Shown here piece by piece: positions 10,139-22,264 of a DNA stretch of 64,000 bases (positions within the stretch are counted from its first letter, which is position 1; the number at the start of each line of letters is the position of its first letter). A program made the translations under genes and the position numbers. The notes under the pieces were generated by a model. The model worked only from the letters and a program-made list of their open reading frames with translations. It searched no databases and was not told the origin of the DNA. The stretch comes from Diabrotica undecimpunctata (Eukaryota > Arthropoda > Insecta > Coleoptera > Chrysomelidae). The stretch lies in assembly GCF_040954645.1 (NCBI RefSeq), contig NC_092811.1, forward strand, positions 122,223,411 through 122,287,410. Direction: 5' to 3'.

Positions 10139-11020
10139 TAATGTCAGTTTGTGCCTGAATAATATCATTTAAAAAGCAACTAAATCAAATTCCGTTGCCA
10201 TGGCAACGAACTCACCGTTACAATATGTAATTTAAAAGAAACTATGCTGAAAAATAATAAAGAAAAATTACAGTAAACCGGTCAGACAGGCCTCGTAGTC
10301 ACTTCTTTAATAATTCCTTGATTCATGTTGGTATAACCATAATCGCGACGTTGTAAGTATCGTATTGCATGCGTTTTTAAATTAAAAGACCAAGACTAGT
10401 AATCATAATCAAGCCATAAAACGTCACAATGTTGAATATTGTTTGAAGTTTCTGTTGTAACCTATACATACTTCAAAAGACCACGTTATTAATGCACAAT
10501 TAATTTTTAATCCTCAAAACTCGTTCTGCAACAAGTGAATGTTACGTAATATTTTATTATCTCTTTCTGAATATAAAAAGTTGTCTGGGCAAGTATATAA
10601 TTGTATTAATGTTTTAGGTTTTTGTTAAGATTGTATGAATTTTCCTGGAAAAAACATGTTGATAATATTAATAGAGATTTCTCTAAAAGAAAAATTAGAA
10701 AAAACAAATTATCAAGTCTTGCTCTCCCTCTCTGTGTACAGGGTGTCTTACGATTCAATGGAAAATAGCTAAAAGGTGATAGTTGACATCAAAAGAAAGA
10801 GTTTGAACTCAAAATGCTTTCTTCTGCTTCTTCAAGCAGAAGAAAGCAGAAGAAGCGTTCCGAAGATTGACAATCATCAATTCTATGCTAATGTTCTAGA
10901 CTACTATTCTAAAGAGATGGCTAATGGTGATCTTGAACCATTAGTGCAGATGTCTTAATAATTAATGCTTTCTCGTTCTTCTTGATTTTCTTCAGCTTAT
11001 CATTATTTGGATTATAGGCT
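10139..11020. other. AT-rich stretch without identified genes
   Basis: No motif is recognised. A 60-codon frame at 10776-10958 ends with DNHQFYANVLDYYSKEMANG; I cannot assign it. No repeat boundaries are visible. Confidence 0.35.
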
Positions 11021-11024
11021 AAAA

Positions 11025-11130
11025 TAATTTATATTTGTCTCCTTGCACGATGTGTTCCATGTAGAGTAGTTTTTTCTTTGTAGTAGTCAATATCTTTCTT
11101 TCTAACACCTCGGCATCGGTGATTCTCTGC
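11025..11130 (-). pseudogene. LINE tail fragment
   Basis: The minus strand reads ITDAEVLERKILTTTKKK followed by LLYMEHIVQGDKYKL. This matches the ORF2 tail block (NAEVL...EREIL.TIK.RKL.YLGHI.RG.KY.LLQ) that is also seen intact at 45960-46100. It lies downstream of, and on the same strand as, the RT at 11550-12490, so both could be one copy with an internal loss. Confidence 0.6.
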
Positions 11131-11549
11131 TGGTTATTCAACATGCAAAAAAATTAAGGGGTTATACCCATTCAAAAACACTGCACGAACACTAAGCACA
11201 TGAAATGTTGAAGCAAAACGTAAATGATAACAGGTGCATCCCCCTGCATAGATTACCATCAACCTACATTGAAATATTCAGCACAGTTATTGAATTTGCT
11301 ATTGCAGGATACATAAACAAAGAACAAAAGATAAAAACTTACGTACTTACGTTACTTAAGTCACTTTTGGGCTTATTTAGCTATTCCCACTGCAATTAAA
11401 GATGATCCATTCTGCACTAAACTAATTTTTACTTCTCGTTACGTTTTTACTTGCGAGGTCACTACATATTTTGATTTACCTCGTACTATTTCATTGACTG
11501 CACACTATCACCAAATAACACTACTGCCAAACATACATTTGATATCCAA

Positions 11550-12490
11550 AGATATTTTAAACTAAAAAAGCCGGTAACGACGTTCACAAATTCAAACTGA
11601 TTGGGCGCAGTTTGTTCCTCGTATTTCCGGTAAATTCTTTTGTTGATGACTTTTAAAAACAGCTTCAGCAGATGGCTCATTAGGCTTATGGTTCTATAGT
11701 CTTCACAAACTCCTGGTTTTTTGGGCAATAGTACGAACTCCAATTTGAGCCTCTACTCGTAATTTTCCTGCCTTGTATATTTCATTAAATATTTCAGTTA
11801 TTATTTTTATTTGTTCTGCATCTAATAGCTTCAGCAGTTCTGCAGGAATTTCATCAAGTTTCGGTGCCTTTCCATCCTTCATTTGTCTGACGGCTGCCGT
11901 TATTTCTTCTGGTAGGATTTCGGGACCTTAATTTTCTTCAATGGGGGGTCCTAGTATTGTTCTAAGGTCGTGGAAAAGTTTCTCCAAGTATTCTTCCCAT
12001 ATTTTCTTTTTATCTTCTTTGGTTATGGCAAAATTGCCTTCATCATCTGTTATTTTTCCGCTCTTGCGTTTTCAGAACTTTCCAGCTATTTCCTTTACAT
12101 TTCGATGGACATTGAAGTTATCATATCGACTCTGATACTTCTCTATTTCTTGACATTGTTCTGTTTTTTGTTTCTCTTTGGCTTCTCGTATCTTTCTTCT
12201 GACGATGGTATGTATTCTCTTATATTCTTGGAGATTTTCTTTGTTTATTCATCGGTAATCCACGATTTCCGTTTCTCTGTACCTTGCTTCAGGTGTTGTT
12301 CTTTTATTTCTCTCACCGTTTCTTGTATGATGGTCAGACTTTCCTCTATAGTTTCTGTATTTCTACATTTTAGCTCCTTTGTATTGAAGTTTTCATTCAC
12401 CTTCAGTCGAACATTAGGATCTTTCAGTTTTCTAATATCATACTTCTTCATCGTCTTACCATAAAAGGATTCCATGGATTCATGCAACAA
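11550..12490 (-). pseudogene. LINE linker and first part of RT
   Basis: From 12490 down, the minus strand shows the endonuclease-RT linker (YDIRKLKDPNVRLKVNENF, KRKSWITDE, then a REAKEKQKTEQCQEIEKYQ helix). The pre-RT block KAPKLDEIPAELLKLLDAEQ, a NEIYKAGKI segment, FVLLPKKPGVCEDYRTISLM (about 11690-11740) and a KVINKRIYRKYEEQ segment follow. Homology ends near 11555. Several stops lie between 12245 and 11743. Motifs A to C are missing. It belongs to the same broad LINE group as 44375-46271. Confidence 0.75.
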
Positions 12491-12499
12491 TCTGGTAAG

Positions 12500-14758
12500 A
12501 AGACCAGTGGCATGTCATAAGAAAAATCTGGATGAGTATTCCGCAATATGATACAGACCCCTTGACCTCTTAATTCGATCAATGCCCCATAGAGTAACTA
12601 AGTGTATAGAAAAGTAAGGAGGAGCCACTTATTATTAATTTTTTGACGAAAATGACGTTGCAAATTTGTTTATAATATTACCAAGTAATAAGAATATTAC
12701 GTATAATGTATAATTCTATAAATAAATATTTAAAAAAATAATTTGTTCCAGGTTTTGCATTTTTTTGGCCATCAGTGTATAAAAACGATGCAAATTTTAC
12801 TTCAATTTTAATATACACTGCAGTAAACCCATAGAAATATCTGCTGTTTACCCTTTTTTTGTTTCTTTCTGTTTCTATAAGCCAGATATTGTAATTCCAC
12901 TATTTGATAAAATGTCGCCAGAAACCCGACGAAAAAAAACTTAAAAACCACTCTAAACTCTTGAATTATGAAGAGACACGGAAGAGCTACTTACAAAACT
13001 TTTAATAGCTCCCGAAAGAGATATCGTCTCAAAAACGATTTCCGTCTTTCAATCTGTCAGTTATTCGAATCCCACAAGTGTCGTGTTCTGTTCAATGACT
13101 CCATCATCTTCATTGTCTCGGGAACTTTTTATTCAAACTCACGAGACTTTTTATTACGTACGTCAATCGGAGTGTGATAATTTAATAAACGAGTTTCATT
13201 GTGTACTTTGGCCGAGAATTTTGTTAGATGCTGTACGATTATTTGGTCCATAACAATAAAACTAAGTTATGTTGAAATCGTGACATTGTTGCTAATTTTA
13301 TCTATTCTTGATCTTGATATTAGCATTCTGTGCGTTTCTATTTTATCGGGCATGGATCTAATCAACTTTAGAAGATTTATTTAAATCGTTTATTTTGATA
13401 GAGACAATTTTTACTAGAAAATAAGTATATATTTTGTTTTGCACCTTATTGGGTATTGAAAAACAGTGAGGCAGATAGAGAATGAGATTTATAAATTCCA
13501 AATTATGCATGCAAAATCATTACAAATTGTTTAATTCGCTGTTGCACGTGAAAAGGGAAAAAAGTCATAAAACTTGAAAACGGTAAAAACACTATTTAAA
13601 GTTTCACAAAAAAATGATTCTTTTACAGTTGTTTAGAATGATAATCTACTTGAAATTTTTTACATGTACTTTCCTCAATGGATTAACATGTTTTGCTGAG
13701 TATTTGGAAACAAAATATGTTTAAAGCGATATTTGTTTGACTTACCTCGTTCTTCACAAATAAGCATATGACTTACCCCTTACCCCCTTTGTAATTGAAC
13801 ATAATATTGATAACACAGAAGATAATCGAAAATTTTATTACGTTACTACAAGCTTACTTAAGTGCAATGTATATTTAAGACTAAAAACATTAAACATTAT
13901 ATACCTATGCATACAAATCTAGCTAAAAGATTCTTCAAACTTTTAATATCGTCGTCAAAAGTTGATGAATCCGGGAGCACATCAGCTAAATCTTTTTCTG
14001 TGGGTAGATTTTTGTTAACGTCCGACAGTAATTCTGATATGTACGGCAGTAATACCCTCAGGTGCTTTTTCTTTTCTATTGCAAGCAAGCAAGCAAGAAA
14101 TTTAATTAAACCCAGCCCGTGAGACATGTTTACCCCTAAGAATTACGTTCGGGTGTAACAATTCATTGGAGCGAGGTGTATTAATTCGAGTAAAAACAGG
14201 AGTCACTCCACCGCGCTCCAATGCTCCAGACCATCCTTTTTCCCCCTATAGCACTCTGATGCGCGATAGGGGCACAACTATCAGCCAAATGCTCTTCATG
14301 TGGGAGTCCTGGGCAATAGAACTCCAATATGGTTTCCTAACCGAATTAAAATCAGGACAGCGCATTGTCGTTATAATCCTGTTATCATAAAGTGGCTTAT
14401 CCGCGAACTAAAATTGCTTACTTGGGCCTCAAGTCTCCGCTCTGATCTAGGCTCAGCTCGGAGACTTGGTGCTCAAGGGTTTGGGCACTACGTGCCCTGG
14501 TTTTTGGGGATTTTGTTAATTGTTTTGGTGGCTTGCGCCGGTTTTTTGTTAGTATTTTTTAATTTTTTGGCCGTTTTTATGTTTTTTTGGTCTTTTTTTG
14601 GTAGGTTGCCTGAAACAAAATATCATAATTAGTAAATGTTTATACTATAATATGAGTAATATGATAATATAAAGTTTGTCCACTTAAAAGCAACTCGGCC
14701 CACGCTGTATGTTGCGGTTGTACACGAGTTTTTTCGAGCTACGAACGTCATACCTCAT
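12500..14758. other. Mostly unassigned AT-rich DNA
   Basis: The stretch contains no recognised domain. The 13897-14127 minus frame (76 codons, starting MSHGLGLIKFLACLLAIEKK) has a hydrophobic start and an acidic middle but no family I know. 14160-14500 is locally GC-richer, which could mark an old element, but no motif is readable. Confidence 0.35.
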
Positions 14759-16090
14759 TTACTCCCGCATTATGTGACCTGGATGGTTCTCTATCTCTGT
14801 GAACTTTGTTCTTGCTTTGTCTTTCATGATCTCAGTCACTCTGATTTGCTGCAATTTTCTGAAGAGGAATCTTTCTGCAACGTATCTCGGTACGTTGGCT
14901 GCTTCTCTTAGGCAGTTGTTGTGTGCCGCTTGTATTTTCTTTTTGGGTGTATTGCATATGTGTCCCCATGCGAGAGATGCATATGTTAGTATAGGAATAA
15001 TTATACTATTTATTAATCTTATCCTCGTTTTCATTCTTCTTTTTCTTCCTGCTAGGCCTCTTATTGACGCTTTGGCCATGTTGGCTTTTTGTATCGTGGC
15101 GTCTACGTGTTTACTGATCGTTAAGCCTTTGTCCATAATTACTCCGAGGTATTTCGCTTCGCTTTTCCACTCGATGGGGTTTTTTTGCACAGTCACTTGT
15201 TCTTCTGGTTGCTGGTGCCTTTTTTTGAAAAGTACAGCCTGCGTCTTTTCGGAGTGTAAAGCTGTTTTCCATTTTAAACTCCATTCTTCTATTTCATCCA
15301 TCTAACGCTGTTTGTAGGTTGTTTACTGCTGTGTCTATGTTTCTATGTTTGGCCGCTATCGCTGTGTCGTCGGCACCAGGTACTTAGTAATGTACCTGGT
15401 GTTCTAGGTATGTCTGCTGTGTATATTGTGTACAGTAGGGTTAACAGTACCGCTCCCTGTGGTACTCCAGCCTCCGGGTTTCTGAGTTCGGACAGGACTT
15501 GTCCCATTCGAACTCTGATTACTTAAGTACGAAGAGATTAGTCTTGTCATTGCTCCGCTGTAACCGTATCTTCTCATTTTATAAATCATTCCTTTATACA
15601 AGGCTCTGTCGAAAGCTTTGTTTACGTCTAGGAAGGCAGCTCCTACGTATTGTTTGTCGTTAAATCCAGCTGCTGTGTACTCTGTTAATCTGAGTACTTG
15701 TAGCTCACTGGAGTGCTCTGATCTGAAGCCGAATTGTGTTTCGGATATGACGTCTAATCTATGTTTCAGCTTGGAGTCTGCTGAGTATTACTGTCTACAA
15801 TCTTGCTGATTGCAGGAAGTAAGCTTATGGCCTATAATTTTTAGAATGTGCTGGCTTTGGTAACATTATGACATGACATGGGCCTCTTTCCATCTGTTTG
15901 GGAATTTCTTAAATTTTAGCATCGAGTTGATATATGTTAAATATACTATGGCTCTCGCTGGTAGGTATCTCTTTTCTATCGTTATAGGCACAGGCTTTTT
16001 ATATGCCTCCTTGGGTAATAAATTTGTAGCCGCTTTTCCTAAATCTACGGTCTTGAAAGATTCTTCTTTGTCAAAGGACAACTTGTATTG
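14759..16090 (-). pseudogene. Jockey-like non-LTR retrotransposon ORF2 fragment
   Basis: Minus strand, upstream to downstream: FPNRWKEAHV near 15890 and a degraded ISLLPAISKIV block near 15820. Then come MRRYGYSGAMTRLISSYLSN and AGVPQGAVLLTLLYTIYTAD (motif B, about 15470). Motif C is altered to GADDTAIAA near 15370, with the Tyr lost. The thumb and C-terminal region EEWSLKWKTALHSEKTQAV, EAKYLGVIMDKGLTI and YASLAWGHICNT run to 14759. Stops and frameshifts at several points, plus the changed YADD, make it inactive. Confidence 0.85.
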
Positions 16091-17167
16091 AAACTGTTTA
16101 GATTTTTCATACCATGATCAACTAAACTGTCTACAGTTTATCTTGTTATTCTGAGTATGAGTTTTACAGTTAACTAGTACAGAATTAAATAAGTCACCAA
16201 AATTAAGAAACGCAGAGCGCTACATTTGTGTAACTAAAAATTGATATTTTCGGCATACCGTCGCACTCCATATGTGTATGGCCTAGTATTAAAAACTTAT
16301 GGTCAATAATTTTTAAATTTGCAGAGCATTATAAAGCAGCTAAAGAACCCTCTGTTATAAAACTGTTTTTATTTTGGCCAGGATAGCAGTCTGAATACAT
16401 TATTGGTGTTCGACTTTAGGATCTAAATCTTTTGCTAGGTATTGATATAGGCAGGATAGGCACATAGCTTCATTACTTCTTATCTGGTTATCAGAATCAG
16501 AAAGATGATCACACCTACAGACAAATGCGTACAAATTTTGTACTTCACGCTTATTTTAGTAATACACAGTGATGGGTAATTAAAGTTTGAGGCAAATAAT
16601 AAAATTTATTTGTTGTTAAAGCGAATTGATTCTTTTTATAATATAATTAATTATGTATAATGATATGGAAATTTTTTTGAAAAAATATGTTGTTCATTTT
16701 GTTGAAATTTATGTTATCCACTATCTAGCGGTAATAAACTAACAACAATTACCGTTACTTGCAGTATTCCTAACATTACCATGTCCCAACTCTCCACGCG
16801 TAATTTAATACTTTCTAACCCTAAAGTAATTCCCGTAAGCGGATTCAGACCACCCAGAAACAGTTAAAATCAGATAACGCAATCATAAAGCACAATCTTT
16901 ACTTCCGGCATTCCTTCATTGTATTAACTCTATTTGTTTTGTACACTTAAAAGGTTTTTGGTGCGTCGAAAGGGTTTCGCCCTTGATGTACATGCAAAAT
17001 TACGACTCATCCAAAAACCTTCGATAAAATCATCGTTTTGAACATTGCCTAGCAACCGGAACGTCACAAAGGTTATAATATGCAAAATTTGCTTCCCCTC
17101 TAACCTTCGACTTTGGCACACGTTTAATTTAGTCCAGGATCGGCGTCAGCCTTGTTACGCAATAATT
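16091..17167. other. Unassigned intergenic stretch
   Basis: No coding homology or terminal repeats seen on either strand. Short frames such as 16930-17121 have no motif. Confidence 0.35.
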
Positions 17168-17275
17168 ATATTGTGGTTTGTATTTTGAGAACGATTTCCG
17201 AAGTGGAAATTGAAACGTCAATAAACGTACTTTAACCTTTAATTGTAGCTTATTCCCATTTAAATAGTAATTAAT
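17168..17275. repeat. Interspersed repeat R2, copy 1
   Basis: About 95 bp starting TTTGTATTTTGAGAACGATT is repeated at 39800-39895 with only a few differences. It looks like the 3' end of a dispersed retroelement because the similarity stops abruptly on both sides, but no coding part is attached here. Confidence 0.7.
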
Positions 17276-18149
17276 GTAAATAGACTTTTAACTGAGTTGG
17301 TTTCATGAATGAAAGAAAGAAAGAAAGAAAATTCCATCGTATATTTTGGATTTTCTTCAACATTTCAGGGTGTAGGAGATGTTTTTCGCTCCATTTTTCC
17401 AAGAGGCTTAGACATTTTCTTCCTTTAGTTTTAAAGCAGCCCAGATGTTCAATTTAATATTGCTGCGTCCATTTTCCCGAACAATTTGCGACCAAGTGAA
17501 CATGTTAGTCAAATATAAAGCGGTTTACTTAAATATAGCATGGCAATTCATAATTTGTGAAATATATAAATTGTTAATATTATACTGTTAGAATGTAACA
17601 AAGGCAAAAATGAAGTTTGGTGTAGTAAAATAGGTTCACATCATCATCAATGTCGTTACAACGCTTAGTGAGTCTTTTTCGCGTTTACTATTACCTTCCA
17701 TTTTTGTGCAGCTATTTCCTATTGTCTTATAACATACTTTACATAAACCTGGATGGACAAAAAAGGGGTCCAGAAGTTACACGCTATTTTGGGTAACGAA
17801 AAAATTAAACGGAATCTTTCCTCAGAGCGGCATAGCCTAGGAGACCTAAAGAGGTCGAAATACGTATAAGCAGCTTGGCGCTGCCCTGTATCGAAACAAA
17901 AATCTAATACCGTCGTTATGATGAACATTTTTTACTTTAAGTTTTTTTCTTTTAAATAATTTGTTTATTTTGGTTTTTTTGTTTCAGGTAAGTGCCACTT
18001 GGATCTATTATCGACTATTGGGTAAGTTATTTCAACTGAACAAAGAATTTGCTATCAACATGTCCTCGTAGATAATTCATCTCAGAACTAGCAACCTCCA
18101 GTGGAGTCTTACGTTGCCATGGTATCTATTCCTGTTGTAACTTAAACAT
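17276..18149. other. Unassigned intergenic stretch
   Basis: A GAAA repeat of four to five units lies near 17315. A CATCATCATCAA run at 17640 may be a LINE-tail trace. Nothing else can be named. Confidence 0.3.
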
Positions 18150-19795
18150 CTAGTCATCAATTAGCCTACATTTGTCCACTGCTGAAAATTTGCCACCTAT
18201 TTCTATCTTGAGCTTCTTGCATCCAGTTTGTGGTGATGCTCTTGATATCATCCGTCCATCTAGTCGGTGGTCGTCCTCTGCTTCGATATGCCTCTTGCCT
18301 TGGTAGCCATTCCAGAATCTTTCTGGTCCATCTATCATCCGTTAATCTGGCAACATGTCCGGCTCAAGCCCATTTAGCCATGGCTATTTTTTCAACTGCA
18401 TCTGTGACTCCTTTTCTTCTTATTTCTAGGTTTGGTACTTTATCTTTGATGGTAATACCTAATATTGATCTTTCCATAGCGCGTTGTGTAACTCTTATTT
18501 TATCTATTGTTCTTTTTGTTATGTAAGAACCGGTAAAACGCACTGGTTAAAAACATTTCTTTTTAAACAAATTGGGATAATAGACTTGACAATGTTATTC
18601 AATCTACCAAAGGCAGCCATGTAAGACCTATCCTTCTTTGTATTTCAGTTGTCTGATTATCTCGGCCTAAGCGAATCTCACGCCCTAGATATTTGTAAGC
18701 TATTACTTGGTCGATGCTATGGCTTTCAATCAGAATTTTACCGCTGACTACAAGGTTGGTCATAAATTTTGTCTTTCAAATGTTGATTTTAAGACCAATT
18801 GTTTTTGACACTTTATAGAGCGTGTGCAGCATTTTTGTAGCTTTATTAACTCTATCAGATATTAAAACGATGTCATCGGCAAATCTCAGGTGGTCAGATC
18901 TTCCCCATTTATATTAATTCCCATGTTATCCTCTCGTTCGATTTGCTTGAACATATATTCAAGAACAGCTGTAAACAATTTAGGGGAGATAGTATTATCT
19001 ATAGAAGTTTCGAATAGAACGTGGAATTAGACACCCTGTCTAATTCCACGTTCTATTCGAAACTTCTTGGTATCTTCATGAAGGCGGACACAAGCTGTAC
19101 CAGTTTCGTAAATACTTTTAATCATGGCGATATATTGGTAGTCAATGCGGCAATCAGCCAATGCTCGAAGCATTTTATGATGATCTATAGTATCAAACGC
19201 CTTTTCATAATCTACGAATATAAGAAAGATAGGCTTGTTATACTCTTCTATTAGCGTTTTTATAACTTGTAGATGATCATTTGTTCCGCATCTGGAGCGG
19301 AACCCAGCCTGTGCACAAGGTTGGTAACTATGCAGTTTGTTCACAAGCCCTTTTGTTATTATCTTCATGAATAGTTTGTATGTATGGGAGAGCAAACTAA
19401 TAGGTCTGTAGTTCTTTAGGTCTGAAATGTCACCTTTTTTGTGCATTATGGTTATTATTGCATTATGCCACTGGGAGGAGGTTACGCCTCTTGTCAAACA
19501 AGTATTGAACATCTTTTTTAACACATTAACTAACTTCTCCAGGTGATTTATTGTTTTTCATCTCCGAGAGAGCTGATTTTATTTCCTCTGTTGTGATATC
19601 TGGGATGTCTTCTGAGCCTACATTTTGAACTTTTGGTATTTGATTTTGATCAGGATCTGGTAGTTCTATTCGCTTATACAATTCTTAGTAAAAATCTTGA
19701 GCAATTTTTAAAATATATTCCTTATTTGTTGTAGTTTCTCCTTTTTTATTTACAAGTTTATCATACAAAGCATCTGGTATATAAGATCAAATAAT
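18150..19795 (-). pseudogene. RTE/CR1-like LINE, linker to C-terminal tail
   Basis: The minus strand begins near 19790 with the pre-RT linker (NKEYILKIAQDFY, TTEEIKSALSEMKNNKSPGE). It continues with ITIMHKKGDISDLKNYRPIS, QAGFRSRCGTNDHLQ, motif A FVDYEKAFDTID (about 19205) and motif B FRIERGIRQG at 19030-19060. A fold-back insertion breaks the frame there. Below it are SPKLFTAVLEYMFKQIE and a decayed motif C region. Next are YKYLGREIRLG, then ERSILGITIKDKVPNLEIRR, ARLTDDRWTRKILEW and a RGRPPTRWTDDIK tail. Multiple stops are present. It is a 5'-truncated, dead copy of about 1.6 kb. Confidence 0.85.
19003..19067. repeat. Perfect 31-bp inverted repeat with 3-nt spacer inside RT
   Basis: Bases 19003-19033 are the exact reverse complement of 19037-19067, separated by CCC. 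The right arm is the authentic RT coding sequence (FRIERGIRQG block). The left arm is an extra inverted copy placed where the frame should continue into the DTISPKL segment. It is a fold-back insertion, not a TIR. Confidence 0.95.
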
Positions 19796-21405
19796 GTAAC
19801 TCAAATTCAATTTAACAATATTTAAAGGGTTTTTACAATGTATTTAATGGCTTCAAACATGTACATACAGATAGCACTGATGATGGAATATTAATTCCGA
19901 AAACGTTCTGTGATGTAGCCCGAGAGGGTTTTTAATATTATACCTTTTATAAAGAAATTTTTCAATAAATTTTTTGTGATACATGGTATACAGCCAGCTA
20001 CAGGAATTTAGTTTCCTTATGGAAAAATTTACGTTGACATACGTTGACGTAAATGACACTTGTTAAGTCAAATGACATTTGATACGTTTGCAGAACTTTT
20101 CATTCCGCCAAAGGTCTTTTATAGTTGGTAAATTGTAAATAAAAAAATACAAAAACGTATTCAATCAAATTATCGTATGAAAAGTCACATCGAAGATTAT
20201 CACGAACAAAATAAACAGTATAGTATTGTTCGTATGTTGGTCTATCCGCTTCAAACAAAAAAAAATGACTCCAATACTGCACGGTTACTATTACGTGTAC
20301 GGTGGTTCTTTGTACGTTACGTGCCAACTCTGCTCTTCGCTAACTTCATTGTATTACAGGTCCATTGTGTTCGGCTTTCCCAGATTCAGACTAAATTTGC
20401 TATTTTGGCAACAGCTGCTTATGATAAGCGAATTTACTTCCACATACGACGTGCTTACTTCTCTTCCGCTTTGTGTGCTTTATTTTTGTTTGGATATTGT
20501 ATTCTGTTACGGATAAGGCTAAAAAAATTGCACAGTCGTTCAGACATTTTTGGTATTGTCAATTTTCTACCTATTGTTAATAAATTGGGGTTTTTCGCAG
20601 ACCATACAAAAGCAGGGACGTAGTTGAATGGACTCAATTCTACTTTTTAAAGCGCAAATGATTTTTCGTTCTCAAAACTATTTTCAAACAAAAAAAAAAT
20701 GTACTTGCGAATGAGCCGATAGAACTGAAAACTATTCGGTATCGGCGTCATATTTTCGGAAAAGTATACTGAACTTTGAGTGAATTATACAGAATATTGA
20801 ATCATAGAAAATTGTTATATGGACTGTTAGCATACAAGTAACAAATAATTTACACGGTACCTATGTTTTTGGCAATAAACCACACACTGCACAATAATCT
20901 TTATATTATTTCATGTTTCTCACCACTAAAAGTACTTTATAACATCTAGAACAACGATTTTTCTAATATGCATGTATCCAGTTAAAGAGACCCGAACGTA
21001 TTCGTGCAAAAATAAAATATTCTACATTTCACCACTTCCGTTAATTTTAAATGCCTATGCACATGTGTGTTTACACGCACGAGACCAAATTAAAACTTGT
21101 TATACAGTAAACTGCACATATCGATTATTTTAGTTAATTATTTGTGATTTGTTTATTCCAAAACTTCGGGCAATAGTTAGTTGTGGTGGAATGAAAATAG
21201 ACAATATCTATTTTCATTTCACCAAAGATTATTTGTTTACCTTTAGCGCCTAAGAGTATTAGTCCAGGTATACTTTGTTCATATCTTTAGTGTCTCAATA
21301 AAAATGTGATTCCGATAACAGTAATAAAATTAAAGAAACCTCTGGTTTGTTTAAATATTCTATTCTATTGTTTCACTTCTTTTTCGGAAAAGAAGAGGAG
21401 ATCTA
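19796..21405. other. AT-rich stretch without recognisable genes
   Basis: Frames at 20100-20640 on both strands are long but lack motifs. A 16-bp stem with one mismatch occurs at about 21192-21231 (GGTGGAATGAAAATAG and its complement). The 19875-19945 segment resembles an uncoded retroelement 3' end, but I cannot prove it. Confidence 0.3.
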
Positions 21406-21591
21406 GTGTCATTGACCACCACTTCTTCAGCTACCTTCTGGTCTTTCTCGATCACTTCTTCGGGAAAAAAGAAAAGAACTAGCTATAGGCGGCCAGTTTC
21501 TATAACCCTCTTTCTTCGGCGAAGAAAAAAAGATCTAGCGATAAACTGCCAGTTTCTACAACCCTCTGGTCATTGTCGATCACTTCTTGCA

Positions 21592-22011
21592 CGCCCTCAA
21601 GGTCAAGAATGAACCTAACGTACATGAGCAGCAGACCCTGATGGCATGCTTATCATTTGATCGTGGGACACCGCCAGCACTACTACCAATTGTATACGTG
21701 CCAAAATTCCTTCAACCGACCCTCTCTACTCGCCCTTAATGTCAAGATTGGACCTAACGTACGTGAGAGGCAGACCCTGATGGTACGATTACCATTTCAT
21801 CGTGGGACATTGCCAGCTCTACTACTAATGTGTATACTTAAAAAAATTCCTTAAACTGGTCCTTTCTATTCGCCCTCAAGGTCAAAAATGGACTTAGCAT
21901 ACGTGAGCGATGGACCCTGATGGTATGCTTACCATTTGATCGTGGCACACCGCCAGCGCTACTCCTAATGGTATATTTGCCCAAATTCTTTAAATCGACC
22001 CTTTCTACTAG
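21592..22011. repeat. Tandem repeat, three units of about 140 bp
   Basis: Units begin CGCCCTCAAGGTCA-like at 21592, 21731 and 21871 (periods 139 and 140). They share CGTACGTGAG, CAGACCCTGATGG and a CCATTTGATCGTGG block. Divergence between units is moderate, about 15 percent by eye. A related partial repeat of about 75 bp with AGTTTCTA(C/T)AACCCTCT lies just upstream at 21495-21590. It looks like satellite or minisatellite DNA. Confidence 0.85.
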
Positions 22012-22264
22012 CTATCTGATGTTGGTAAATTCCTTTATTGCTTCGACCTTATCAGCGGGTACTTTTAAATCTTCCATAAGTAAGTTACTGTAATTGTGAA
22101 TGAACTCTACAACACTTACAGAACGATTACATATGATTTAAAGTCATAATTAGTACAATATTACAATTATTAGTACAACAGTAATGATTTGAAATAAAGT
22201 TAACGTTCCATTTGATTTTCAAAAGCTCATTTCTTTTTATTTCGCTAGAATATAATGAATTGCT

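Noticed and set aside
10776..10958. Host exon ending LDYYSKEMANGDLEPLVQMS
   Set aside because: No splice-site pair or homologous neighbour seen; evidence is insufficient.
13862..14127. 76-codon frame with hydrophobic N-terminus as a secreted protein
   Set aside because: No clear signal peptide cleavage site, no homology, and an equally long frame on the other strand.
20100..20640. Overlapping long frames on both strands, one hydrophobic and 148 residues
   Set aside because: No recognisable domain, overlapping frames on opposite strands and no conserved motif; openness looks accidental.
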